Below, one piece after another: positions 1 to 8,126 of a DNA stretch of 8,126 nucleotides. The DNA is from Lachnospiraceae bacterium (lineage in GTDB: Bacteria > Bacillota > Clostridia > Lachnospirales > Lachnospiraceae). The notes beneath the pieces are model-generated. The model worked only from the letters and a program-made list of their open reading frames with translations. It was not told the DNA's origin and did not search any database. The stretch spans positions 4,519 to 12,644 of the forward strand of contig DLYC01000172.1 of assembly GCA_003447895.1 (NCBI GenBank). Reading direction: 5' to 3'. Position 1 is the first letter of the stretch. Each line of letters begins with the position of its first letter. A program made the position numbers and the translations under genes.

Positions 1-90
1 TCAGGATCAGAAGGCCCTGGAGCAGAAAGGTCAGGATCAGAAGGCCCTGGAACAGAAAGATCAGGATCAAAAGAGACTGCCCAAAAAGTG
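1..90 (+). repeat. 30-bp direct tandem repeat, two close copies plus one degenerate copy
   Basis: Copies lie at 1-30 and 31-60 and differ at only two positions (G to A at the 22nd and 30th base of the unit). A third copy at 61-90 keeps the first nine bases and then diverges. The unit length is a multiple of three, so copy-number change would keep the reading frame. The array may extend left of the window. Confidence 0.85.
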
Positions 91-91
91 A
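2..91 (+). CDS. C-terminal tail of an unidentified protein, repeat-rich (partial, 5' end outside window)
   Basis: The frame beginning at base 2 is open from the window edge to a TGA at 89-91. It encodes two near-identical decapeptides (QDQKALEQKG, then QDQKALEQKD) and a degenerate third copy (QDQKRLPKK), so the protein would end in a highly charged, Gln/Lys-rich, probably helical tail. I prefer this frame because it stops 33 bases before the next gene's GTG, as expected in an operon, and gives a plausible hydrophilic tail. The other two forward frames are also open across this short stretch, so the frame is not proven. Nothing here identifies the family. The stop lies in the same frame as the downstream HD-domain gene, so an alternative is that this is a stop-interrupted upstream extension of that gene. 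Confidence 0.5.
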   Translation, partial: QDQKALEQKGQDQKALEQKDQDQKRLPKK

Positions 92-111
92 TCGGACCAA
101 GGCTTCTGACG

Positions 112-118
112 AAAGGAG
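112..118 (+). promoter_or_regulatory. Shine-Dalgarno site deciding the GTG start at 125
   Basis: AAAGGAG lies six bases before GTG 125. The next candidate in frame, ATG 215, is preceded only by an A-rich repeat unit with no comparable site. This is the main reason for including the unusual repeat N-terminus in the HD protein. Confidence 0.7.
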
Positions 119-124
119 CACACC

Positions 125-802
125 GTGGAGGAACGTCTCAGAGAGGAACAGCTCAAAAAAGAAGCGTTCAAAAAAGAACAGCTCAAAAAGGAACAGTTCA
201 AAAAAGAACAGTTCATGGAGGAGCGGCTGAAAAGGCAGCTGAATTTTGCCCTGGAGATCGACAAGGAGAAGAATATCTTCCGACAGACCCATCTGTCAGG
301 GCACGGCCGGAATGAGAACGACGCGGAGCACGCGTGGCACATGGCCATCATGGCCTACCTGCTCCGCGAGTATGCCAATGAGGAAGTGGACATCGCCAAG
401 GTCATGCTGATGTGCCTGATCCACGACATCGTGGAGATCGACGCGGGCGACACCTACGCCTACGACGAAGAAAATCTGAAGACACAGAAGGCCAGGGAGG
501 ACGCCGCCAAGGAGAGGATCTTCTCGATCCTGCCGGATGACCAGAAGGAGGAGCTGACGGCCCTCTTCGACGAATTCGAGGCGTATGAGACGGCGGAGTC
601 CCGATTTGCCCACTCGATGGACAATCTTCAGCCGCTCATGCTCAACAACAGTAACGACGGCGGCGACTGGAAAGAGCACGGCGTGACAGCGACGCAGATC
701 TACGGGCGGCAGAGGAAGACGAAGCTTGGCTCTGTGAAGCTGTACGAAGTGACGGACCGGATCATTAAGGATCATCTCCGAAAAGGAACGATCCGGGAAT
801 AG
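125..802 (+). CDS. HD-domain hydrolase, YfbR/HDDC2-type 5'-nucleotidase-like, with pentad-repeat N-terminus
   Basis: A 225-residue cytosolic protein. Residues 41-215 form an HD domain of the YfbR/HDDC2 kind. The segment GRNENDAEH (61-69) matches the family's R-x-E-x-x-A-E-H box with metal ligand H69, the HD pair is H100-D101 followed by E104, and the distal aspartate is D166 in SMDNL. All expected metal-binding positions are therefore present. Characterised relatives hydrolyse 5'-deoxynucleoside monophosphates with a divalent metal; this substrate is inferred from family only. Residues 2-36 are seven pentads of the type KKEQ(L/F), an extension absent from typical members of about 190-200 residues. 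The GTG start is chosen from the AAAGGAG at 112-118. If translation began at ATG 215 (M31), most of the repeat would be lost. It sits 33 bases after an upstream stop and 57 bases before the next gene, so co-transcription is likely. Confidence 0.88.
   Translation: MEERLREEQLKKEAFKKEQLKKEQFKKEQFMEERLKRQLNFALEIDKEKNIFRQTHLSGHGRNENDAEHAWHMAIMAYLLREYANEEVDIAKVMLMCLIHDIVEIDAGDTYAYDEENLKTQKAREDAAKERIFSILPDDQKEELTALFDEFEAYETAESRFAHSMDNLQPLMLNNSNDGGDWKEHGVTATQIYGRQRKTKLGSVKLYEVTDRIIKDHLRKGTIRE
140..214 (+). repeat. 15-bp tandem repeat coding for KKEQ(L/F) pentads
   Basis: Four clear 15-bp units run at 155-169, 170-184, 185-199 and 200-214, each starting with A5-A6 followed by G(A)A and ending in CTC or TTC. 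A diverged unit precedes them at 140-154. The units are in frame with the HD gene and encode residues 6-30. Unit gain or loss by slippage would preserve the frame. Hydrophobic residues fall every fifth position, which does not fit a heptad coiled coil; a charged single helix is more likely. Confidence 0.85.
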
Positions 803-859
803 AGGATCCGGGATATCCGGAATCAAAATCATCGGATAAGGAAAACTGAGTAAGAGCAA

Positions 860-2770
860 TTGAGTAAGAAGGAGTACAATCAGAATTCAAACAGAAACAG
901 GCGGGCCGACATTTCGGACCCCCCGGCGGATGCCGGAAAGGGAAATGCGGCCCGCAGACCGCCCGGCCGGGTTTTGACCACAGTGCTTTGGGCGGTCTTT
1001 ACTGTCTTTACCGTCGTCCTGTTTTTCGCCGCGCGATACCTGACGGACAGCTGGGGAGAGCTCTCGGCGGACGAGGTGGTCTACCACTTAAAGAGTTCTC
1101 TGAACGGGACAAGCCCGGACATGGTCATCGACGCGCTGATCCGTTACGGGATCCCGGCGGCTGCAGTGCTGGCCGTCATTATGGCAGTGCTGTACCGGCT
1201 TCGCCGGAAAAGGCGCCGGGCGGCAGCCTTTATGGCAGCGGTCCTTTTAATGGATCTAGCCGCGCTGTTTCTTGTCAAAACAGAGCTGGACAGGCGGCTG
1301 AATTTCACAAACTATCTGTCCTGGTACCTGCGGGGGGAAAACAGCGATTTTATCGCGGACAATTATGTTGATCCCGGAACCGTCAGAATTACCTTTCCGC
1401 AAAAAAAGAGAAACCTGATCTGTATTTTTATGGAATCGACGGAGATGACGTTTTCGGACCGCGAAAGCGGCGGGGCCTTTGAAAAAAACGTGATTCCGGA
1501 GCTTACGAAGATCGCCGTTGAAAACGAGGATTTCTCCGGGGAGGAGCCGGTGCTCAACGGCGGGATCTCCCTGCCCGGATCGACCTGGACCATCGGGGCC
1601 ATGTTCGCGATGTCGACGGGCGCCCCCCTGAAGGTTTCGATCGGCGGAAACAACATCCGCGATGAGAAGAATTTCTTTCCGGAGATGAAGTCTCTGGGGA
1701 CGATCCTTCAGAAGGAGGGATACCGGCAGGAGCTTCTGATCGGGTCCAATGCAGCCTTTGGAGGGCGGAACATCTTCTATAAGGGACATGGAGACTATGA
1801 GATCCGGGATTATCAGTATGCCCGTGAGACCGGGCGGATCCCGAGGGACTATCTGGTCTTCTGGGGCTACGAGGATGAGAAACTCTTTGAATTTGCCAGG
1901 GAGGATCTCAAAGAGCTCTCGTCGGGAGGGGAGCCCTTCAACCTGACCATGCTGACCGTGGACACACACTTCGAGGACGGATACCGGTGCAGGCTGTGCC
2001 GGGATGAATTCGGAGAACAGTACGCGGACGCGTTTGCCTGCTCGAGCAGACAGGTGGCGGAATTTGTCGAATGGGTGAAGCAGCAGGATTTTTACCCGGA
2101 CACAACGATCGTGATCTTTGGGGATCATCCCACCATGGACAAAGATTTTTGTGAAGACGTGCCGGCAGAGTATCAGAGAAAGACCTTCGTCACGATCATC
2201 AACGGAAAAGCGCCGGAAACCGGCACACCGAAGAAAGCGTACCGGGAGTACTCCACGATGGACCTCTTCCCGACTACGCTGGCGGCGATGAATGTGGAGA
2301 TCGAAGGGGACCGCCTGGGTCTTGGAACCAATCTCTATTCGGGCGCCGAGACGCTGATCGAGAAGTACGGATGTGAAAAATGTGAGTCGGAGCTTCTGCT
2401 GCCGTCCGCCTTCATGGAGGAGATGTCAGGGATCCGGAGCACGAAGCAGATTCTCGAGGAGGCCGCCGCCGGTGTGACGATCGGCACAGAGTACAGCGGG
2501 GAGGGAAAGGTCCGGTTCTCCCTCGAGGGGCTTGGCGATTATTTCGGGGCGGATTCCGTGAGCGATGTCGAGCTGGTGGTCCGGGACAGAAACTCCGGGG
2601 AGGAGGAGATCTTCCGGCCGGAGCCGACCTTTGCGTCTCTCCATGACAAGCGCCGGTACACCTACAACAAACTCTATGAGCTGAAGAGCAGAAGCCTTGA
2701 GGACCTGGAAGTGTCCTTTTATATCACCGTGGAGGGATTCAAACACTACAAGATTGTGACGCTGGAGTGA
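860..2770 (+). CDS. Membrane phosphoglycerol transferase-like protein (OpgB/MdoB and LtaS superfamily)
   Basis: A 636-residue protein. A short basic cytosolic N-terminus is followed by three hydrophobic segments (about 38-58, 96-114, 121-141), which would put the remainder outside the membrane. Residues 185-495 form an alkaline-phosphatase/sulfatase-fold domain with the metal ligand in FMESTE (E192), the LPGSTWTIGAM segment with probable nucleophile T243, TVDTH (D368, H370) and FGDH (D422, H423). The LPG-x-x-WTI, TVDTH and ACSSRQ blocks resemble E. coli OpgB more than classical LtaS. Relatives move sn-glycerol-1-phosphate from phosphatidylglycerol onto glucans, lipoteichoic acid or wall polysaccharides; the acceptor here cannot be told. 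Residues 500-636 are an unassigned beta-rich tail with a C505/C508 pair. The TTG start at 860 follows an in-frame TAA at 851 but has only a weak ribosome site, so the exact start is uncertain. Confidence 0.85.
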   Translation: MSKKEYNQNSNRNRRADISDPPADAGKGNAARRPPGRVLTTVLWAVFTVFTVVLFFAARYLTDSWGELSADEVVYHLKSSLNGTSPDMVIDALIRYGIPAAAVLAVIMAVLYRLRRKRRRAAAFMAAVLLMDLAALFLVKTELDRRLNFTNYLSWYLRGENSDFIADNYVDPGTVRITFPQKKRNLICIFMESTEMTFSDRESGGAFEKNVIPELTKIAVENEDFSGEEPVLNGGISLPGSTWTIGAMFAMSTGAPLKVSIGGNNIRDEKNFFPEMKSLGTILQKEGYRQELLIGSNAAFGGRNIFYKGHGDYEIRDYQYARETGRIPRDYLVFWGYEDEKLFEFAREDLKELSSGGEPFNLTMLTVDTHFEDGYRCRLCRDEFGEQYADAFACSSRQVAEFVEWVKQQDFYPDTTIVIFGDHPTMDKDFCEDVPAEYQRKTFVTIINGKAPETGTPKKAYREYSTMDLFPTTLAAMNVEIEGDRLGLGTNLYSGAETLIEKYGCEKCESELLLPSAFMEEMSGIRSTKQILEEAAAGVTIGTEYSGEGKVRFSLEGLGDYFGADSVSDVELVVRDRNSGEEEIFRPEPTFASLHDKRRYTYNKLYELKSRSLEDLEVSFYITVEGFKHYKIVTLE

Positions 2771-2792
2771 GGGGCTTTCTGCACGGAACGAG

Positions 2793-2830
2793 AGGTCCCG
2801 GTGCGGTTAGCGGCTGCGACCTTTTATGTT
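2793..2830 (+). terminator. Possible intrinsic terminator after the phosphoglycerol transferase gene
   Basis: AGGTC at 2793-2797 pairs with GACCT at 2818-2822. The stem continues past one C/C mismatch with weaker pairs (2799-2802 with 2813-2816), leaving a loop of about ten bases. TTTTATGTT follows. The hairpin is imperfect and the T run is interrupted, so termination may be partial. Its position, between the upstream gene and the promoter for the antiterminator gene, supports the role. Confidence 0.4.
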
Positions 2831-2857
2831 TACAACAGTGCCAAAATTTGATAATAT
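2829..2857 (+). promoter_or_regulatory. Sigma-A-type promoter of the beta-glucoside operon
   Basis: A -35-like TTTACA (2829-2834) is separated by 17 bases from a -10-like TAATAT (2852-2857). TG at 2849-2850 sits one base before the -10, giving an extended -10. The region is strikingly AT-rich compared with its surroundings. Transcription would start near 2864-2866, immediately at the antiterminator stem-loop, as is usual for RAT-controlled leaders. No CcpA cre site was recognised nearby. Confidence 0.6.
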
Positions 2858-2865
2858 TTTTTATA

Positions 2866-2899
2866 GTGATTTGTGACTGGTTAAGCAGGCAAGGCTCAC
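2866..2899 (+). promoter_or_regulatory. Ribonucleic antiterminator (RAT), target of the LicT/BglG-type protein
   Basis: The segment contains the hallmark blocks TTGTGACTGG (2871-2880) and AAGCAGGCAA (2883-2892), close to the known RAT pattern of LicT, SacY and BglG targets. CTG (2877-2879) pairs with CAG (2886-2888) around a six-base loop. The outer stem GTGA/TCAC (2866-2869 with 2896-2899) closes the hairpin, with internal loops between. The 3' side reads CAAGGC where most RATs have CAAAAC. Binding of the dimeric antiterminator would stabilise this fold and block the overlapping terminator. The gene for such a protein starts 143 bases downstream, so the switch should be autoregulatory. Confidence 0.85.
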
Positions 2900-2956
2900 G
2901 GGCGTTTGATAGCAGTATCAAACAGTTTTTGTGTGCCTTGCCTGCTTTATTGTTTT
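2883..2956 (+). terminator. Conditional intrinsic terminator overlapping the RAT
   Basis: A perfect 13-bp stem is formed by 2883-2895 and 2935-2947 (AAGCAGGCAAGGC with its complement), extended past one mismatch by CAC/GTG (2897-2899 with 2931-2933). TTTATTGTTTT (2946-2956) follows as the U-tract. The 5' arm is the 3' half of the RAT, so the two folds exclude one another. The apical region holds a further perfect 7-bp hairpin (2904-2910 with 2917-2923). Confidence 0.88.
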
Positions 2957-3042
2957 ACGCAGGGGGAAGCATTCCGTCGCTGCAGGAGGAGCGCCTGAAA
3001 AAGACGGAAACATTGATGTGAGAAAAGGGAAGTGAGAAGACA

Positions 3043-3945
3043 GTGACAGACGAAGAAAAGCTGACAGTGATCAAGGCACTCAATAACAACATGGTGCTGG
3101 TGCGGGACAGCAGCGGCGTTGAAAAGATCTGTCAGGGAAAAGGGATCGGATTTCAAAAGAGAAACGGAGACAGAATCCTCCGCGGACAGGTGGAGAGGTC
3201 CTATATTCCGGAAAATGAACTGGACAGGAGGCATTTCCAGCAGCTGTTTTCGGAGATCCCGGACGAGTACTGGGAGATTGCGGAGAAGGTCGTCGACTAC
3301 GGGAGGGAACACTATAAGATCAAGGTATCCGACAGAGTGATCCTTCCTCTGTGTGATCATATGGCCGGCAGTGTTGACCGCTACAAGAAAGGCACTATTT
3401 TGGCAAACCCGATGCTCTGGGATATCAAGAGGGTCTATGCCGACGAATTCCAGATCGGGAAATATGCGCTGGAGATCTTAAATGAGCGGTTTGGCGTAAA
3501 GATGCAGGAGGACGAAGCGGCGTTTCTGGCCTACCACTTCGTGAATGCGGAGCTGGGGTCCCTCCCCAATGTCTCGCCGGATTCTATGGCGAAACTGATC
3601 GGAAATGTGCTGGATATCGTGCAGGAATCCTTCCAGGTAACCTTAAATGATGAGGACTGGAACTATCAGCGATTTGTGACACACCTCAAGTTCTTCGCGG
3701 CCCGCATTGTGCAGCGGTCCGGATATCAGGACGAAGCGGATGACGAGCTCTTTGAAGAGCTGTCGGAGCGCTACAGACCGGTGCGCAACTGTGTGGACCG
3801 GATTGCGGACTATATTTTGATCAATTACCACTATGATCTGAGCATGGACGAGAGACTGTATCTTCTGATCCATATCCAGAGAGTTACGAAGAGGTACCTC
3901 AGGAAGAGGCCTGACGCCAGAAAGCGAGCGCAGGAAGCGGAGTAA
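3043..3945 (+). CDS. licT: LicT/BglG-family PRD transcription antiterminator
   Basis: A 300-residue RNA-binding protein. Residues 7-60 match the CAT RNA-binding domain (LTVIKALNNNMVLV then GKGIGFQKRNGD). PRD1 spans about 70-175 and PRD2 about 180-290. All four phosphorylatable histidines are in place: H106 (CDHM), H165 (AYHF), H214 (THLKFF) and H277 (LIHIQR). In this family the beta-glucoside permease phosphorylates PRD1 to inactivate the protein, while HPr phosphorylation of PRD2 activates it, linking induction to carbon catabolite control. It would bind the RAT at 2866-2899 ahead of its own gene. The permease gene follows. The GTG start at 3043 has only a distant AAGGGA (3025-3030, 12 bases away). 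GTG 3067, giving MIKALNNN, is closer to the usual family start, so the first eight residues are uncertain. The symbol is given at family level. Confidence 0.93.
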   Translation: MTDEEKLTVIKALNNNMVLVRDSSGVEKICQGKGIGFQKRNGDRILRGQVERSYIPENELDRRHFQQLFSEIPDEYWEIAEKVVDYGREHYKIKVSDRVILPLCDHMAGSVDRYKKGTILANPMLWDIKRVYADEFQIGKYALEILNERFGVKMQEDEAAFLAYHFVNAELGSLPNVSPDSMAKLIGNVLDIVQESFQVTLNDEDWNYQRFVTHLKFFAARIVQRSGYQDEADDELFEELSERYRPVRNCVDRIADYILINYHYDLSMDERLYLLIHIQRVTKRYLRKRPDARKRAQEAE

Positions 3946-4057
3946 TCACCCGGCCTGAAAGGGATGGGTATTACAGATAGAGCAACCATAGTCTATGCAG
4001 CATCTGAGAACCCGGTCTTACAAGGGGGATGACGGGAATAAGCTGCAGCCATAACAG

Positions 4058-4064
4058 AAAGGGG
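4058..4064 (+). promoter_or_regulatory. Shine-Dalgarno site deciding the ATG start at 4071
   Basis: AAAGGGG lies six bases before ATG 4071. This start makes the protein open with MALDYVSTSKQIIEAVGG, the normal beginning of the EIIB domain. The upstream in-frame ATG at 4029 would add 14 unrelated residues; the G-run directly abutting it is too close to serve as a ribosome site. Confidence 0.8.
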
Positions 4065-4070
4065 AAAAAT

Positions 4071-7551
<3,481 letters not shown>

Positions 7552-7580
7552 GAATCTTTGCAGAAGAAAAAGGAGACAGT

Positions 7581-7913
7581 ATGAGTATAGTAGTAAATCT
7601 TCGCTACACAGGCGTAAATGGAAATGCGGCTAAATTTGCACAGGAAATGGAACAGAGCGGAACGGCGGACCTGATCCGCGCGGAGGACGGAAATCTTCGC
7701 TATGAATATTACATTCCGATGCACGATCCGGAAACTGTGCTTTTGATCGATCAGTGGAAGGATCAGGAAGCCATCGACAAGCACCACGCTTCGCCGATGA
7801 TGCAGACGATCGCTTCGTTGCGCGATAAGTATGATCTGCACATGACGGCTGAGAGATATATCTCGGATGACGCGGGATTTTCTGCACACGACAGCAGCTT
7901 TATCAGAAACTAA
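7581..7913 (+). CDS. ABM-family (YgiN-like) putative quinol monooxygenase
   Basis: A 110-residue protein of one ABM ferredoxin-like domain. An opening beta-strand (SIVVNLRYTG) is followed by a helix (16-26), the EDGNLRYEYY strand (35-44), LLIDQWKDQEAIDKHHASP (54-72) with the conserved tryptophan W59 and histidine H69, and a helix ending near residue 85. Proteins of this fold act as small dimers. Known ones include cofactor-free monooxygenases of quinols or polyketides and haem-degrading IsdG-type enzymes, and many have no known activity. A clear AGGAG (7571-7575) sits five bases before the ATG, and the gene begins 29 bases after the glucosidase stop, so it should be the last gene of the operon. 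Its tail (residues 96-110) is polar and unassigned. Family membership is fairly secure; the chemistry is not. An aglycone-modifying role is a guess from position. Confidence 0.8.
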   Translation: MSIVVNLRYTGVNGNAAKFAQEMEQSGTADLIRAEDGNLRYEYYIPMHDPETVLLIDQWKDQEAIDKHHASPMMQTIASLRDKYDLHMTAERYISDDAGFSAHDSSFIRN

Positions 7914-7940
7914 GGTCTTTTAGGGGGATTTTAGGGTTTT

Positions 7941-7977
7941 GGAGGAGCGCCTTCCTGTGAAGGGGGGGCGCTTCTCC
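7941..7977 (+). terminator. Strong hairpin, possible operon terminator without clear U-tract
   Basis: GGAGGAGCGCC and the following TTCC (7941-7955) pair with 7963-7977 (GGGGGCGCTTCTCC arm) through 15 positions including three G-T wobbles, with a loop of about seven bases. The downstream sequence is CTGTTCAAGG, which has only a token T run. It sits 27 bases after the last operon gene and before a new gene, so termination or 3'-end protection is the likely role. Confidence 0.5.
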
Positions 7978-7980
7978 CTG

Positions 7981-8012
7981 TTCAAGGAGATAATGTTCAA
8001 GGAGAGATAATG
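7981..8012 (+). repeat. Duplicated Shine-Dalgarno/ATG segment
   Basis: TTCAAGGAGATAATG (7981-7995) is followed at once by TTCAAGGAGAGATAATG (7996-8012). The second copy has two extra bases, GA. Each copy carries its own AAGGAG and ATG, so the start region of the next gene appears to have been tandemly duplicated. Spacing is three bases in the first copy and five in the second. Confidence 0.8.
7993..8010 (+). CDS. Candidate five-codon leader ORF (MFKER)
   Basis: ATG 7993 reads MFKER and ends at TAA 8008-8010, whose last A is the first base of the next gene's ATG (TAATG overlap). AAGGAG at 7984-7989 precedes it by three bases, closer than ideal. It could couple translation to the downstream hydrolase, or simply be a by-product of the local duplication. 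Confidence 0.25.
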   Translation: MFKER

Positions 8013-8126
8013 GGAAAAATTCTATTGATCGACGTTGACGGGACACTGGTCAACTACGAAAATCAGCTCCCGGCCTCGGCTGCGAATGCCATAAGAAAAG
8101 CCAGGGCGAACGGACACAAGGTCTAT
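8010..8126 (+). CDS. HAD-superfamily hydrolase, N-terminal part (runs off window)
   Basis: Only the first 39 codons are visible. MGKILLIDVDGTLV contains HAD motif I, D8-x-D10-G-T, with D8 the nucleophile and D10 the acid/base, on the first beta-strand. The following helix (ASAANAIRKARANG, ending in HKVY) is the pattern seen at the start of Cof-type sugar-phosphate phosphatases, which are common next to sugar PTS operons. The subfamily and substrate cannot be fixed because the cap domain and motifs II-IV lie outside. AAGGAG (7999-8004) is five bases before the ATG. The hairpin at 7941-7977 separates it from the beta-glucoside operon, so it may be a separate unit. Confidence 0.85.
   Translation, partial: MGKILLIDVDGTLVNYENQLPASAANAIRKARANGHKVY

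Noticed and set aside
88..315. 75-residue reading frame overlapping the start of the HD gene
   Set aside because: It overlaps the strongly supported HD frame, consists of frame-shifted repeat sequence, and has no ribosome site of its own.
807..821. Hairpin TCCGG-GATAT-CCGGA between the HD and transferase genes
   Set aside because: It is only five pairs and no T run follows, so it is too weak to call a terminator.
1256..2128. Minus-strand frame of 290 residues opposite the phosphoglycerol transferase gene
   Set aside because: The opposite strand carries a clear conserved protein. The antisense product is low in recognisable motifs and has no ribosome site; it is a codon-bias shadow. The same holds for minus-strand frames at 296-859, 4089-5021, 5292-5894 and 6277-7323.
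2862..2867. TATAGT as an alternative -10 of the operon promoter
   Set aside because: It would start transcription inside the RAT, and there is no -35 at proper distance. TAATAT at 2852 fits better.
2767..3021. 84-residue plus-strand frame between the transferase and antiterminator genes
   Set aside because: It runs through the promoter, RAT and terminator, which explain the sequence better.
3969..3991. Second RAT ahead of the permease gene
   Set aside because: It shares short blocks with the RAT pattern (TTAC, GATA, AGCA) but lacks the AGGCAAAA side and has no overlapping terminator.
4029..4070. Upstream ATG start for the permease
   Set aside because: The extra residues match nothing at the EIIB N-terminus, and the G-run abuts the ATG without spacing. 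ATG 4071 has a proper ribosome site.

Overview
The window reads as chromosomal DNA of a Gram-positive Clostridia-type Firmicute, most likely Lachnospiraceae-like. The reasons are strong purine-rich Shine-Dalgarno sites, frequent GTG/TTG starts (four of the seven genes whose start is visible), GC-rich coding DNA with AT-rich promoters, a LicT/BglG antitermination switch and a membrane-anchored phosphoglycerol-transferase-type protein. The taxon is an inference. All supported genes lie on the + strand. No tRNA, rRNA, CRISPR array, insertion sequence or phage gene was seen.

Left part (1-2830): the tail of an unidentified protein carrying a charged 10-residue repeat (stop at 91), an HD-domain nucleotidase-type hydrolase with an unusual pentapeptide-repeat N-terminus (125-802), and a three-helix membrane protein with an extracytoplasmic alkaline-phosphatase-fold domain resembling OpgB/MdoB and LtaS (860-2770). 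They are closely spaced, and a weak terminator follows at about 2793-2830.

Middle part (2829-7913): a complete aryl-beta-glucoside utilisation operon. A promoter (about 2829-2857) fires into a ribonucleic antiterminator (RAT, 2866-2899) whose 3' arm is shared with an intrinsic terminator (2883-2956). Behind it come the PRD antiterminator (3043-3945), a beta-glucoside PTS permease of domain order EIIBCA (4071-5993; the first in-frame ATG at 4029 is probably not used), a GH1 6-phospho-beta-glucosidase (TTG start at 6112) and a small ABM-family monooxygenase-like protein (7581-7913). The expected logic is as follows. Without substrate, the permease phosphorylates and inactivates the antiterminator, and transcription stops at 2956. 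With substrate, the antiterminator folds the RAT, the operon is read, sugar enters as the 6-phosphate, and the glucosidase releases glucose-6-phosphate plus aglycone. The last gene may act on a phenolic aglycone, but that is conjecture.

Right end (7914-8126): a strong hairpin without a convincing U-tract, a duplicated Shine-Dalgarno/ATG segment that makes a five-codon mini-ORF overlapping the next start as TAATG, and the first 39 codons of a HAD-superfamily hydrolase.

No gene family here is new. The points most worth following are the RAT/terminator with a nested apical hairpin, the monooxygenase inside a beta-glucoside operon, the pentad repeat on the HD protein with matching low-complexity sequence upstream in the same frame, and the two possible leader-level controls, at 6063-6106 and 7981-8012.
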